This document shows positions 44,535 to 56,292 of a DNA stretch of 64,000 bases, in pieces (the first letter of the stretch is position 1; every line of letters begins with the position of its first letter). The position numbers were made by a program, and so were the translations under genes. Where the stretch lies: contig NC_073628.1 in the NCBI RefSeq assembly GCF_029407905.1, positions 46,273,501 to 46,337,500 of the forward strand, written 5' to 3'. Below the pieces are notes generated by a model that worked only from the letters and a program-made list of their open reading frames with translations, was not told where the DNA came from and did not search any database. This DNA is from Bubalus kerabau. Lineage: Eukaryota > Chordata > Mammalia > Artiodactyla > Bovidae.

Positions 44535-45521
44535 TGGAATCAAGATTGCTGGGAGAAATATCAATAACCTCAGATATGCAGATGACACCACCCTTATGGC
44601 AGAAAGTGAAGAAAAACTAAAGAGCTTCTTGATGAAAGTGAAAGAGGAGAGTGAAAAAGTTGGCTTAAAACTCAACATTCAGAAAACTAAGATCATGGCA
44701 TCTGGTCTCATCATTTCATGGCAAATAGGTGGGAAAACAATGGAAACAGTGACAGATTTTATTTTTTGTGGCTCCAAAATCTCTGCAGATGGTGACTGCA
44801 GCCATGAAATCAAAAGACACTTGCTGCTTGGAAGAAAAGCTATGACCAACCTAGATAGCATTAAAAAGCAGAGGCATTACTTTGCCAACAAAGTTCTATC
44901 TAGTCAAAGGTATGGTTTTTCCAGTAGTCATGTATGGATGTGAGAGTTGGGCTATAAAGAAAGCTGAGCGCTGAAGAATTGATGCTTTTGTTTTTGGTTT
45001 TTTTTTTTTCCAGTTTACTTTTATTTTATTTTATTTTTAAATTTTATTTTATTTTTATTTTTTTTAAATTTTTTTAATTTTATTTTATTTTTAAACTTTA
45101 CATAACTGTATTAGTTTTGCCAAATATCAAAATGAATCCGCCACAGGTATACATGTGTTCCGGTGTTGGAGAAGGCTCTTGAGAGTCCCTTGAACTGCAA
45201 AGAGACCCAACCAGTCAATCCTAAAGGAAACCAGTACTGAATATTCATTGGAAGGATTGATACTGAAGCTGAAGCTCCAATACTTTGGCCACCTGATGCG
45301 AAGAACTGACTCCTTCGAGAAGATCCCGATGACATGAAAGATTTAAGGAGGGAGGAGAAGAGGACAACAGAGGATGAGATGGCTGGATGGCACCACCGAC
45401 TCGATGGACATGAGTCTGAATAAACTCCAGGAGTTGGTGATGGACAGGGAAGACTGGCTTGCTGCAGTCCATGGGGTCGTAAAGAGTCAGACACGACTGA
45501 GCGACTGAACTGAACGGAACT
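44535..45521 (+). mobile_element. BovB LINE 3' part, split by an L1 end
   Basis: From GGAATCAAGATTGCTGGGAG it reads YADDTTLMAESEEKLKSFLM (44,574 on; catalytic YADD-type), SGLIISWQIGGKTMETVTDF, and so on to FPVVMYG, a stop, an L1 insertion, then the BovB end CTGAACTGAACGGAAC. It includes frameshifts and stops. Confidence 0.93.
44991..45161 (-). mobile_element. L1 3' end inserted in BovB with target deletion
   Basis: Minus-strand GGAACACATGTATACCTGTG, 'gcggattcattttgatattt', then the A-/TTTTA-rich tail (as T-rich on plus, 44,991-45,100). BovB continuity shows that the bases between GATGCTTTTG and GGTGTTGGAG (about six) are missing, and no duplication flanks the insert. Confidence 0.9.
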
Positions 45522-46305
45522 TGCATTGCTATAAAATTTTTATGATCAGCTTGTTAATTTCTTCAAAAAAAAGCCAGCTGAGATTTTGATTCAGATCATA
45601 TTAATTCTATAAATCAATTTGGAGAATATTGTCATCTTAAAAATATTGTCTTCTGATTCAAGAGCATGGAATATACTTTCATTTATTTAGGTTTTCTTTC
45701 ATTTCTTTCAACAATGTTTTATAATTTTTAATATATGTGTACTTTGTAAAATTTATTTATAAATATTTTCATGATGCTATTGTAAATGAAATTGATTTCT
45801 TCATTTCATTGTTCAGATTATTCATTGCTGCTGCTGCTGCTAAGTCGCGTCAGTCGTGTCCGACTCTGTGCGACCCCATAGACGGCAGCCCACCAGGCTC
45901 CCCCGTCCCTGGGATTCTCCAGGCAAGAACACTGGAGTGGGTTGCCATTTCCTTCTCCGATGCATGAAAGTGAAAAGTGAAAGTGAAGTCGCTCAGTCTT
46001 GTCCGACTCTTAGCGACCCCATGGACTGCAGCCCACCAGGCTCCTCCATCCATCGGATTTTCCAGGCAAGAGTACTGGAGTGGGGTCCCATAGCCTTCTC
46101 CCATTCATTGCTAGTGTAAGGAATTTTAATTGATATACTGCAAACTTTTGGAACTCATTTCTTAGCTGTAATAGTTTTTATGTCAATTCCTCAGGATTTC
46201 CTATAAGCATGATCATGTCATCTGCAAAAGGAGATAGTTTTCCTTCTTCCATCACAATTTGTATGCCTTCTATTTTATGTCTTTTCTCCTTGGTTGGAAA
46301 CTGTA
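45522..46305 (-). mobile_element. L1 ORF2 fragment (RT region), split by Bov-A2
   Basis: The plus strand at 46,206-46,225 ('atgatcatgtcatctgcaaa') is the reverse of the L1 F-A-D-D-M catalytic motif. The adjoining sequence reads L1 reverse transcriptase with stops. It is old and inactive. Confidence 0.82.
45830..46103 (-). mobile_element. Bov-A2 dimeric SINE with TSD
   Basis: Two Bov-A monomers and a (GCT)n tail (reverse CAG). The duplication ATTCATTGCT is at about 45,820-45,829 and 46,104-46,113. It is near consensus, so young. Confidence 0.96.
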
Positions 46306-46310
46306 GTATC

Positions 46311-46485
46311 AGTTCAGTTCAGTTGCTCAGTCGTGTCTGACACTTTGTGACTCCATGGACAGGCAGCATGTCAGGCTTCCCTGTCCATCACCAACTCACG
46401 GAGCTTGCTCAGACTCACGTCCATCGAGTGGGTGATGCCATCCAACCATCTCATCCTCTGTCGTCACCTTCTCCTCCTGCCTTGA
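46311..46485 (-). mobile_element. BovB LINE 3' end, strongly truncated
   Basis: Reverse of the last about 175 bp of BovB, from the GTTCAGTTCAGTTGCTCAGT terminus to 'cttctcctcctgccttgacc'. Confidence 0.9.
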
Positions 46486-46640
46486 CCATATTCCTTTCCC
46501 AATTTTCATTTCTTTTTATTGTTTTTATTCCACTGTATGGGGATAACATAACATTTTTTATCCATTACCTGTTAATGGACATTTGGATTGCTTCTAAATT
46601 TTGGTTAGAATGAAAAAACTCTTAGGAATATTTGTGTACA
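46486..46640 (-). repeat. L1 fragment
   Basis: 'tttttatccattacctgtta' and 'atggacatttggattgcttc' are the reverse of the end of L1 ORF2. Confidence 0.7.
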
Positions 46641-46989
46641 AGTTGGGGCGTGCTCTATGCCAGAAAGCTTGCATTTCTTGCCCTTTTCAGCTCCAACTTT
46701 TCTAGAGTAAGCTCTACTGGCTTTTGTTTTCTGGAATGTCTTCTGAGATTTTAAATTATTTTTAATATTTGACCCAGTTTATAAAATTTATATATTTGCT
46801 AACTTCAGCTCCAGTTGTTCATCAAGTTTTCAAGTTATCTGGTTGACTACATCAATATATGATATCTGGATAAACATTACTTGACCAGGTAAACCTTCTA
46901 TTACTTCTTTTATGTGATTTGAAAACACTCATATGCTTTTCAGTGCTTATCTCCCTTATTACTTCACATATATATAGTTTTCATGAGGC

Positions 46990-47112
46990 TACATGCACCA
47001 GAGAATTAGCATTATGTTTGTTTTGTCCACCACTGTATGACCAGCACCCAGCACAGTGCCTACAACATAGTAGGTGCTGAATACATTTTGATTCAGTGAA
47101 TAAAATTAAATC
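46990..47112 (+). repeat. L2 LINE 3' end
   Basis: 'ccaccactgtatgaccagca', 'cccagcacagtgcctacaac' and 'atagtaggtgctgaatacat' are a clear L2 terminus. Confidence 0.88.
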
Positions 47113-47675
47113 ACTGGCAGACTATTTGTAAAACTCAAAGTTAAAATTATCTGGAGTCTCGAAGTAATTCCAGCAAATGTCAGAGGCATAGAAACTTTTG
47201 ACTTTACATCACGTTGGATTTTAAATCCCAAATAACAAAGATTAAATGAACTGGCTGAATAGACCTAAGATTATTTTTAACATTAAAAGAAAATCAACAT
47301 GGAAGTAGAGACAGACTTTAAAAAAAAATTTAAGTGAAGAATAAAGAATGGAAATGAGAAGAAAAAATAAAATAAGCTTTTTTGGAAAGAGACAAACATT
47401 TCATAAGAGGAAACTATTTGTGTTTTTAATAGGAACAGATCATAATTCTTACCAGTAAAATTCAGATGTTTTCTGCACAGGTAAAGAAAATAATCATAAG
47501 AATTCAATTATCAAATTTCTTATACTGATTATAAAAAATCAGTGGGATGAGAGTTGGAGGCAAAAATGTTACTTGTTGGTAAGGAAAGCAGTAAAATCAG
47601 AGGAAAACAAAATTAGAACTAGTAGTCACCCTAACAAAAATAGTCTGATTATTTTGGAATTCTATCTTAGTGATC
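47113..47675. other. Unique or unrecognised sequence
   Basis: No gene or repeat is supported. Confidence 0.4.
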
Positions 47676-47677
47676 TT

Positions 47678-47678
47678 C

Positions 47679-47723
<45 letters not shown>
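47678..47723 (+). repeat. (AT)n(AC)n compound microsatellite
   Basis: About eight AT units, then about 14 AC units, then ATATAT. Confidence 0.97.
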
Positions 47724-47726
<3 letters not shown>

Positions 47727-48848
47727 TTAGAGATACGCAGTAGCAATTTTGGTGTTCCTTGCAAGAATATATCAAAAGCATTTTGGTCTGGGTTTGCTCT
47801 ACCACTTTGACACTCTAGTAACTGAGGAGTGAGTCCACAGCAGCATTCACTCCACTAAGAAACAAAAATCTGAAATCCCTTCCCAGCATTTTTGCCAAAT
47901 TGGATAATCCAATACTAAATGAAAAGCTGTATGGTTTGACAAAAGGAAAAATGGAAGAGGCGATGAGAAAATCTGCCCTTCATGAACTGGGCGACATGAG
48001 TATTTCCACTAAACTGCAGGGCTTCCGTACTCCAACTGGCTAAGCAAGGAGGCTCAATGAGATGGTACCTAATATATATTTTGTTTTTTACAATTTCCTA
48101 ATTTGTCATTCAAGCAGTTTTTCACTTAAAAGTCCACCTGTGATTATGATTTGAAATTTTACCAAAAAGATGTGGATTGGAATAAATTTTTTAAAGTGTA
48201 ATTTGTAAAGAATATCTTGTAGTCATTACATTGGATTACAATGCCTTGCATTTATTCATTAATTCAATAAATACTTACTAAGTGTCTGTTACATTCCTAG
48301 TTACTGAGTGAGGCTGTTGGCATAAAATGGTAATCAGCACATTTCAAGTCTTTAACTAGATTATAGAAAAATAAGGGAGACAGGCCAACAGAAAAATTTT
48401 GAACCCTATGAGAGGTGCTATGATTTGAATAAGTGCAAGGTATGGTGGAAGCATTAAAGATAACCACTCCATTTGGTTTGCAGGATGTTAGGGGAAGGTT
48501 TTCAAGGTAGATGATATCTTCTATATGAAATTGTACTATGTTCTAGGGAGAGATTTGCAGATGCAACAACAACAAAAAGAAAAGAAACTCAGATTTCAAG
48601 GTGATTACGGTTTTGAACAGAAGATAAATGAAGTATTGGATAAAAAGTAAGAAGTGCCATAAATTGTGACCTATTAGAGAGAGAGAGAGAAAAAAAAAGA
48701 AATTTTTATCATTTTAAAGGTGAAAATTTCTGCCAATGAAAGAAATCAAGAACATCTTTAAAGAAGCTCTGACATATCAAGGTAAGGGGAAACATTCCAG
48801 AAAGAAGAGATCTATTAAGCCAAAATTTCAGGAGCTAAGCAGTGGCAA
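47724..48848. other. Unique or unrecognised sequence
   Basis: 48,245-48,320 has an 'attcaataaatacttacta' block common in old mammalian repeats. An (AG)n/A-run is at 48,675-48,700. No gene is supported. Confidence 0.4.
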
Positions 48849-48849
48849 A

Positions 48850-49055
48850 CAATGGGTTTAGCTCCTCGGTCATGTCAGGCTTTTTTTGACCCTTTGGACT
48901 GTAGCCTGCCGGACTCTTCTGTCCATGGGATTTTTCAAAAAAAGAATCCTGGAGTACGTAGCCATTTTCCTCCTCCAGGGGATCTTTCCAACCTAGGGAG
49001 TGAACCCTGAATCCTCATCTCCTGTGTCCCCTGAATTGCAGGCAGATTCTTTACC
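48850..49055 (-). mobile_element. Bov-tA SINE
   Basis: Diverged Bov-tA body, minus strand. Its tRNA-like end ('attctttacctgag') is cut by the next SINE. Confidence 0.85.
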
Positions 49056-49165
49056 TGAGGCTGCTGCTGCTAAGTCGCTACAGTCGTGTCCGACTCTGCA
49101 CGACCCCATAGACGGAAGCCCACCAGGCTCCCCCGTCCCTGGGATTCTCCAGGCAAGAATACTGC
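49056..49165 (-). mobile_element. Bov-A monomer SINE, truncated
   Basis: Reverse of a well-preserved Bov-A monomer with a (CAG)n tail, from GCTGCTGCTGCTAAGTCGCT to CCAGGCAAGAATACT. It splits the head of the older Bov-tA. The 'gctgagctatg' that follows may be the remainder of that head. Confidence 0.9.
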
Positions 49166-50094
49166 TGAGCTATGACCAAATGCTAAAGTAAGGAATAGGA
49201 CTACTACAGACGGTGCATTATGACAGATGGTCTCTTTAGAACTGGGAAGTGTTGAAGGAAGGGTGGCTTTCTAGTGGTAGAATGATTCTGAGTAGACAAA
49301 AGGGCTTAGACCGTACAGTTGTTGCCTGGAGGATTTGAGAAAAAGATTATTTGGCAAAAAGCCTTATTTTCCCCCTTGCTACATGTCAAAGTACATACTG
49401 TCATGTCAGTGCTTGATAAATATTTACTGATTTAAAAAGAAACATACTAATTATTCCCCCAAATGTCTAGCATTCAATAACATTCCATTACATAACCCCA
49501 CCAAAAGAAAATATTTAGGAATTATATTGCAAAATATATCTCTCTTATCCATCAGCAAACACAAACACATATTCCAGATGCAAGAGAAGTTTGAATTCTC
49601 TAAATAAAGTGGCGGGAAAATGTTTGAAAAATAATGAAAAATGACATGAAAATTATTAGAGTTTTTGAATGAGAACCACTATTGATTGAAGAATTTTTAA
49701 AAGTAAACTCCTAATTTTCTTGAATGTAACAGTAATGTCTACTGAGAAAAGTAGAGTCAATCCATACTAGTTTATCCACAATTTATTGTAGGGTCCTTCT
49801 CGAAAACCAGTTATCCAGAGAGTAGGAAAAAGCAGTCTTTCAAGCAATTAAACTAAATATCCCTGGAACTTGTGCTCTTGGGTAACAAGAGTGAGCTCAG
49901 AGTTTCATGTCTTTATACCAGCATCTCTTATAATGAGTTTAACTAATTATGTGTATAGATTACCTGGAAATAAAAGATTAGACCCAATATGAGAAACTAA
50001 AATACTCTCAAGTGCCAAGAATATTGATAACCCCAAAGAAGGACAAAAGACAACCCCTGATAAGAGAAAAGACATAAGTGAGAATATAAAAAAG
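49166..50094. other. Unique or unrecognised sequence
   Basis: No gene or repeat family is supported. Confidence 0.4.
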
Positions 50095-50640
50095 TAAAGT
50101 AGGGATGCAAATAGAGATTAACATATTAAGTGAAGTAAATCAGAAATGGAAAGAAAAATACTATATATCAATTATATATACAACCTAAAATATGACACAA
50201 ATGAACCTACCTATGAAACAGAAACCAAACCACGGACACAGAGAATAGATTTATGGTTGTCAAGGACAACAGTGAGAGAGATGGATTGGGAATTTGGAAT
50301 TAGTAGAGGCAAACTTACATAGATATTCATATATAGAATGGATAAACAATAAGGTCCTATTGTATAGCGCAGGGGACTATAGTCAATATCCAGTGATAAA
50401 AAATAATGGAAAAGAATGTAAAAAAGAAAGTATATACATATGTATATGTATAACTGAATCACTTTGCTGTAGAGCAGAAATTAGCATTGTAAATCAACTA
50501 TACTCCAAAAAATATTAATTTAAAAATATATGACATTTTTATGATTAGATTTTCATTAGTGAATATTGTTCAATTTGATGGAAACTATACTTCAATTTAA
50601 AAAAAGAGAAAAAGTGGGAAAAAAATAAAAAAATTATACC
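50095..50640 (+). mobile_element. L1 3' end
   Basis: 'aagtgaagtaaatcagaaat', 'gaaacagaaaccaaaccacg', 'taaggtcctattgtatagcg' and 'aactgaatcactttgctgta' are L1 ORF2 end and 3' UTR blocks in order on the plus strand. Confidence 0.88.
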
Positions 50641-51002
50641 TGAAAATTGGTTAACCTTAAACACAGAGCAGAGCACAACTTAATACCTAGTTACTACAAA
50701 GGTCAAGTAGACCCAAGTTCTTAGTGTTTTTTTCTGAACAATATTTGAGGGGATACTTACTAAAGGAAAGAAACATAATTACTTAAAAGAAACTAAGGGG
50801 AAAGAAAGGACTGATTAGCTATTAAGTATAAACATTTTACTTATGCTGTACCATTTATTTCAATATAATATGTAGAATTTAATCTATATTGTAAGTGAAA
50901 AAATCCCCAAGACTCAGAAAGTTTATCTAATATTGATCATTGCAAAACATGGCCTCATATTCCCATATGGTTTACTTACTTTACATATTGAAGTATACAT
51001 TG
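50641..51002. other. Unique or unrecognised sequence
   Basis: No gene or repeat is supported. Confidence 0.4.

Positions 51003-51004
<2 letters not shown>

Positions 51005-51033
<29 letters not shown>
51005..51033 (+). repeat. (GT)n microsatellite at a SINE tail
   Basis: About 14 GT units directly at the tail of a minus-strand Bov-tA. Confidence 0.96.
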
Positions 51034-51036
<3 letters not shown>

Positions 51037-51372
51037 TGTGTCAGTCGCTCATTCATGTCTGACGCCTTGCGACCCCATGGACTATAGCCCACCAGGCTCC
51101 TCTGTCTAGGAATTCTCCAGGCAAGAATGCTGGAGTGGGTTGCCATGCCCTCCACTAGGGAATCTTCCCAACCTAGGGATCAAACCCAGGTATCCTATGT
51201 TGCAGGCAGTTTCTTTACAATCTGATCCACCAGGGAAGCCAAAAAATACTGAAGTGGTGGAGTGGGTAGCCTATCCCTTCTCCAGGGGATCTTCCTGACC
51301 CAGGAATCAAACAGGGATCTTTTGCATTGTAGGTGGATTCTTTACCAGATGAGCTACAAAGGAAGCCCAATA
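51034..51372 (-). mobile_element. Bov-tA SINE with duplicated tRNA-like part
   Basis: Same architecture as the copies at 237 and 4,437: one complete unit (51,034-51,240) plus a second tRNA-like and left-body unit (51,243-51,370). Confidence 0.9.
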
Positions 51373-51377
51373 AACAC

Positions 51378-51915
51378 TTAAAAATACTCAATTCAGAGAA
51401 ATGCAAATTAGGACCAAAATGAAATACCTTGGATATAACTGCTAAAATAGCTTTAAAAGATTTTTTAAAATAATAATACTAAATATTAGTAGGATATCGA
51501 GTAACTAAAGCTTTTATTCATTGCTGGTGCAAATGTAAAATGATATAACTACATTGCAAAACCATTTGGTTTATGAAGTTTCTTATAAAGTTAAATACAC
51601 ATCTATAATATTACTCAGCTATTCCACAGGTAGACATTTATCCAAGAAAATAAAAGATATGCCCACACAGGGATTTGTACATAGATGGTCATAAAGTTTG
51701 TAATAGTTCCAAACTGGAAGCTAAGATTAAACATCAATCAATAGGTGCTTATAGTAAAAATGCAGTATATCCACATGATAGAATGCTACTCAGTAATCAA
51801 AAGGGACATAATTTTTATACAGGTAGCACTATGTATTAATCATGAAATGATTATGCTGAATGAAAGAGCCAAATGCAAAAGAATGTGAATCAATTTGGAG
51901 AAAATTGGCATTTTA
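51378..51915 (+). mobile_element. L1 ORF2 C-terminal fragment
   Basis: 'cagagaaatgcaaattagga', 'ttactcagctattccacagg' and 'gatagaatgctactcagtaa' follow L1 ORF2 order on the plus strand, with many stops. Confidence 0.82.
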
Positions 51916-51919
51916 AATA

Positions 51920-53950
51920 ATGCTATAGAAATTTTATTTTTAGCTTTAAAATTTTCTGTTTAAAAAAATTTAAATATACTTTAAATAAATTAGCATACAA
52001 TATTATGCTAATTTAAGGTGTGCTACATAATTATTTAATATTTGCATATATCATGAAATAACCGCCACAATGAATCTAGCAGCCATATGTCCCCATACAA
52101 TGTAATTATGATACTCTTGGTTATATTCCTTATTCTATAAGTTACATACCCATGGCTTTTTTATTTTATAACTGACATTTGTACCTCTTACTCTTCTCCA
52201 CCTCCTTTGCACCCCTCTGCAAATTCTCTTCCCTCTGGCAGCCACCCATTTGTTCTCTATATCTGTGAGTCTGTTTTCATTCTGTTTATTTCTTTTATTC
52301 TTTAGATTCCACATAAAAATGGGATCATGCATATTTGTCTTTCTCTGGCTGACAAATCTCACTTAGCATAATACCCTCTAGATCCATCCATGTTGTCACA
52401 AACAGAAAGATTTTATTTTTTTTCTTACAACTGAGTACTATTCCATTATGTGTATATGTATCTTAATATATATGTAAGTATATCACATCTTCTTTATCAA
52501 CTCACTTATATGTCAATTTAGATTGCTTTCATGTCTTTGCTGTTGTAAAGAATACTTCAATGATCATAGGGGTACATGTATCTTCTCAATTAATAGGTTT
52601 TGGGGGGAGGGTATTAGATATCCAGAAGTGAAATTTCTGGATCATATGGGAGTTCCATTTTTAATTTTTTGAGGAATAGGCATACTATTTTCCATAGTGA
52701 CTTCAACTATTTACAGTCCCACCATGAGCACACAAAAGTGGGATTGTACATTTTTATCTATATCCTCACCAATGCTTGTTATTTGTTGTATTTTTGATGA
52801 TGCTCATTCTGACAGGTGTGAGGGCCTATCTCATTGTGGATGTGATTTGTGTCTCCCTGACGATTACTGACGAGCATCTTTTCGTTTGTCTGCAGTCTAT
52901 CTTCATATGTTCTTTTAAAAATGTCTAATCAGGCCTTCTTGGAGAAGGAAATGGCAACCCACTCCAGTACTCTTGCCTGGAAAATTCCATGGACAGAGGA
53001 GCCTTGTAGACTACAGTCCATGGGGTCGCAAACAGTCGGACACGACTGAGCGACTTCACTCAGTACTCAGTACTCATTCAGGCCTTCTAACCATTTTTTT
53101 GATTGGTTGTTGGTTTTTTGGCATTGAGTTGTATGTGTTCTTTGCATTTTAACCACTTATTGGATATGTCACTTGCGAATATCTTATCCCATTCAGTAGG
53201 CTGCTGCTTTTTGTTTGTTAATAGTTTTCTTCACTGTACAAAGCCTTTTGAGTTTGATGTAGTTCCAATTGCTTATTTTTCTTTCCCTGACCCCAACCCT
53301 GAGGGGACAGATCCAAAAAACATTCTTGCTAAGAGTGGTGTTAAAGAGTGTGCTGCCTAATTTTTTCTAGAAGTTTTATGGTTTTTAAGTCCTACACCCA
53401 AGTGTTAATCTGTTTTGAGTTTATTTTTGTGTATGGTGTGACAAAGAAATCCATTTAGATCTTTTGCATGTAGCTGCCTAGTTTCCCCAATACCATATAT
53501 TAAAGAGACTGCCTTTTCCCTGTTGTATATTTTTGCTTACTTGATTGCAGATTAATTGAACATACAAGCACGAGTTTATTTCTGGACTCCCTATTCTGTT
53601 TCATTGATCCATGTATCTGTATTTGTGACAGTACCATAGAGTTTTCTTGACTGTAGCTTTGTAGAATAATTTGAAATTGAGGAGTGTGTTACCTCTAGCT
53701 TTGTTCTTTTTCTCAAGATTATTTTGGCTATTCAGGGTCTTTTGCTTTTTTATGCAAAGTTTAGAATTATTTGTCCTGGTTCTGTGAAAAATGTCATTGG
53801 TATTTTGACAGCAATTGCATTAGATCTCTAGATTGCTTTGGGTAGTATGGTCATTCTAAGAATATTAATCCTTCCAATCCATGAGTACAGTAGATCCTTC
53901 CATTTATTTATGTCATCTTCAATTTCTTTCATCAAAGTCTTCTAGGTAAG
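51920..53950 (-). mobile_element. Long old L1 segment (3' UTR and ORF2 part)
   Basis: Reverse L1 blocks: 'taccctctagatccatccat' (52,371), 'ctgagtactattccattatg', 'atatggtatctgg'-type region near 52,640, 'tgatgctcattctgacaggt' (52,798), 'ttatcccattcagtaggctg' (53,183) and 'tatcttcaatttctttcat' (53,920). Diverged and full of stops. It lies tail to tail with the L1 at 51,378. Confidence 0.88.
52940..53077 (+). mobile_element. Bov-A monomer SINE nested in L1, with TSD
   Basis: GGAGAAGGAAATGGCAACCC to GACTGAGCGACTTCACT plus a short (AGTACTC) tail. The duplication TCAGGCCTTCT is at 52,929-52,939 and 53,078-53,088. Confidence 0.95.
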
Positions 53951-54424
53951 TAAGGCAACACTGAGTTGAGAATTCATATGGTTTGAACTTAGTGATAAAT
54001 ACCTTTATAATTCACTTTCATTTATAATTAATTTATTATAATCTCTTCTGTTGTAGGAATATTTCTCTGTCCATTTGACAATATACTTAACTTTGTGGTC
54101 TGAAGCTACAGGGCCAAAGGGACAATGACATGATCTTACTCTAACTTTGGTAGACATGTGCACAATGGAGAAAAAAATATTTGAAATGCCTGGAGTCAGA
54201 AATGGGTGTGTGAAAAATTCTTCCAAATAGGAATATTCAGCACACAATATGTTTCTTCCTCTCTGAAGCCTCGGTTGCAGTCAACTGAGTATTTAGGCCC
54301 CTTTGTGCCTCCAGAGCTTATCAAGGTGTTTGGGGAAAGGAGCTTTCCTTTGTAAGAGAATCCCTAGAGTAAAATTTAAAGGCAGTGAATATTTTCTACA
54401 CCTTTTCATATTTGATGTGAGTAT
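53951..54424. other. Unrecognised; holds one copy of a local repeat
   Basis: 54,112-54,155 resembles 55,149-55,192 (see findings). No gene or named repeat. Confidence 0.45.
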
Positions 54425-54600
54425 GTGCTGCATATAGTGATTAAGAGCATGGGGTTTTGAACCATACAGGCCTGAGCTGGAATCCTATTTTGCTATTTCC
54501 TAATTATGTGACACTGACCATGTTTTCATTAATTCTGATCTCTTTCTCTAAATTTCATATATGTTGATATTTGTATCTCCATGCACTGAAAAATAAATGT
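54425..54600 (+). repeat. MIR SINE
   Basis: 'catatagtgattaagagcat', 'gcctgagctggaatcctatt' and 'cctaattatgtgacactgac' are MIR left-half blocks in order. Confidence 0.82.
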
Positions 54601-55434
54601 GTGGCATTTATTACTATGCTTTTAGAAGTTTGGTGTTTGATGTACCATCTAATCCCTTTCTCATCAATCCCTTGAGACCCTCAGTAAAGATTTGCATTCT
54701 TTTCAAGAGTTTTCAAAAGAATTTTTTTAAGTGACTTTGTGATGAGGCTGACTTTAAGGTAGGAAGAAGAAAGTACAATGTGTTCAATTTACAACCATCA
54801 TCAAGTTAACTAAAAGCAAGGTCCATGCAAGAGATGAAAAAATGCTTTAGGGAAATCAAGAAAAGCAATCTGAATATATGAACCTTCAATATACCAAATA
54901 AACAATAATATTAGAAGACATTCAAGCAGGTAAAATACCTGGGGGAACAGATCCCAGACAGTCCTGAAGCCAAGGGTTATTCATTAAAAACCACAAATAT
55001 GATGTATACGTTTATTTCATGCTAATCCCAGAATACCTCCTGAGCTGTTTAGAAATGCAAGATTCTTGAAGATGCCATCAAAAGAACAGAACACAAAATA
55101 TCAACCACCAATCACTTTATGAAAGATAAACTGTGACCAGATGTACAGTGCCAAAGGGACAGGGATGTGACCTTACTCTAACTCCAGTTTACAAAGCCTA
55201 ACACCCTGTCTCCAGATGGTTTAATGCTTTCATTTTTTCAATGGCAAACTAGAAATCTTTCAGTGGTAAATTTATCCAAGACTGGAAAATAACTGAGAGC
55301 TATTTACCAAATTAGACACAGTGTACAAATAATGGACATGATAAAATCTTTGCAGGTAATATTTATAGCACAGTGGCTTCTGTTTCTTGAGATTTTGGAT
55401 ATTATAAAACCTATATATTTGGTGCACTAAGCGT
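54601..55434. other. Unrecognised; holds second copy of a local repeat
   Basis: AT-rich. 55,149-55,192 matches 54,112-54,155 imperfectly. No gene is supported. Confidence 0.45.
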
Positions 55435-55436
55435 GG

Positions 55437-55860
55437 GCAAGAGGAGCTACCCCACATCCGAGGTCAGGGGCAGAAGCCGAGAGGACCCCATGCCCGAAGG
55501 GTGGCGGCCAAGACGGGTTACCCCACGTCCGACGTCAGGGGCAGCAGCTGAGAGTGTCAGGCTGCGATGGCGCAGGAACGGCCGAGAAGAGCTACCCCAC
55601 GTCCAAGGTCAGGGGCCACGGCCAGAGGAGATACGCCGGCGAACGAGGTCAGGGGCGGCAGCCAGGAGGAGCTACCCCACGTCCAAGGAGCGGTGGCTAC
55701 ACGGGCGCAGGAGGGTCTAGAGGAGCTATCCCACGTTGAAGGTCAGGAAGGGCGTCGGTGAGGAGATACCCCCTCGTCCAAGGTAAAGAGCAGAGGGTGC
55801 CCTTTGCTGGAGCAGCCGTGAAGAGGGACCCCACGCCCAAGGTAAGACAAACCCAAGAAA
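55437..55860 (+). repeat. BovB 5' UTR tandem repeats, GC-rich
   Basis: Imperfect units of about 45-55 bp share GAGGAGCTACCCCACGTCCA followed by AGGTCAGGGGC, repeated about eight times with variation. The region is CpG-containing in an AT-rich flank and probably served as the internal promoter of the element. Frames across it are not genes. Confidence 0.88.
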
Positions 55861-56292
55861 GATGGTAGGTGTTGCAAGAGGGCATCAGAGGGCAGACACA
55901 CTGAAACCATACTTACAGAAAACTAGTCAATCTAATCACACTAGGACCACAGCCTTGTCTAACTTAATGAAACTAAGCCATGCCCGTGGGGCCACCCAAG
56001 ATGGGCGGGTCATGGTGGAGAAGTCTGACAGAATGTGGTCCACTGGAGAAGGGAATGGAAAACCACTTCAGTATTCTTGCCTTGAGAACCCCATGAACAG
56101 CATGAAAAGGCAAAATGATAGGATACTGAAAGAGGAACTCCCCAGGTCAGTAGGTGCCCCATATGCTATGGGAGATCAGTGGAGAAACAACTCCAAAGAG
56201 AATGAAGGCATGGAGCCAAAGCAAAAACAATACCCAGCTGTGGATGTGACTGGTGATAGATCAAGGTCTGATGCTGTAAAGAGCAATATTGC

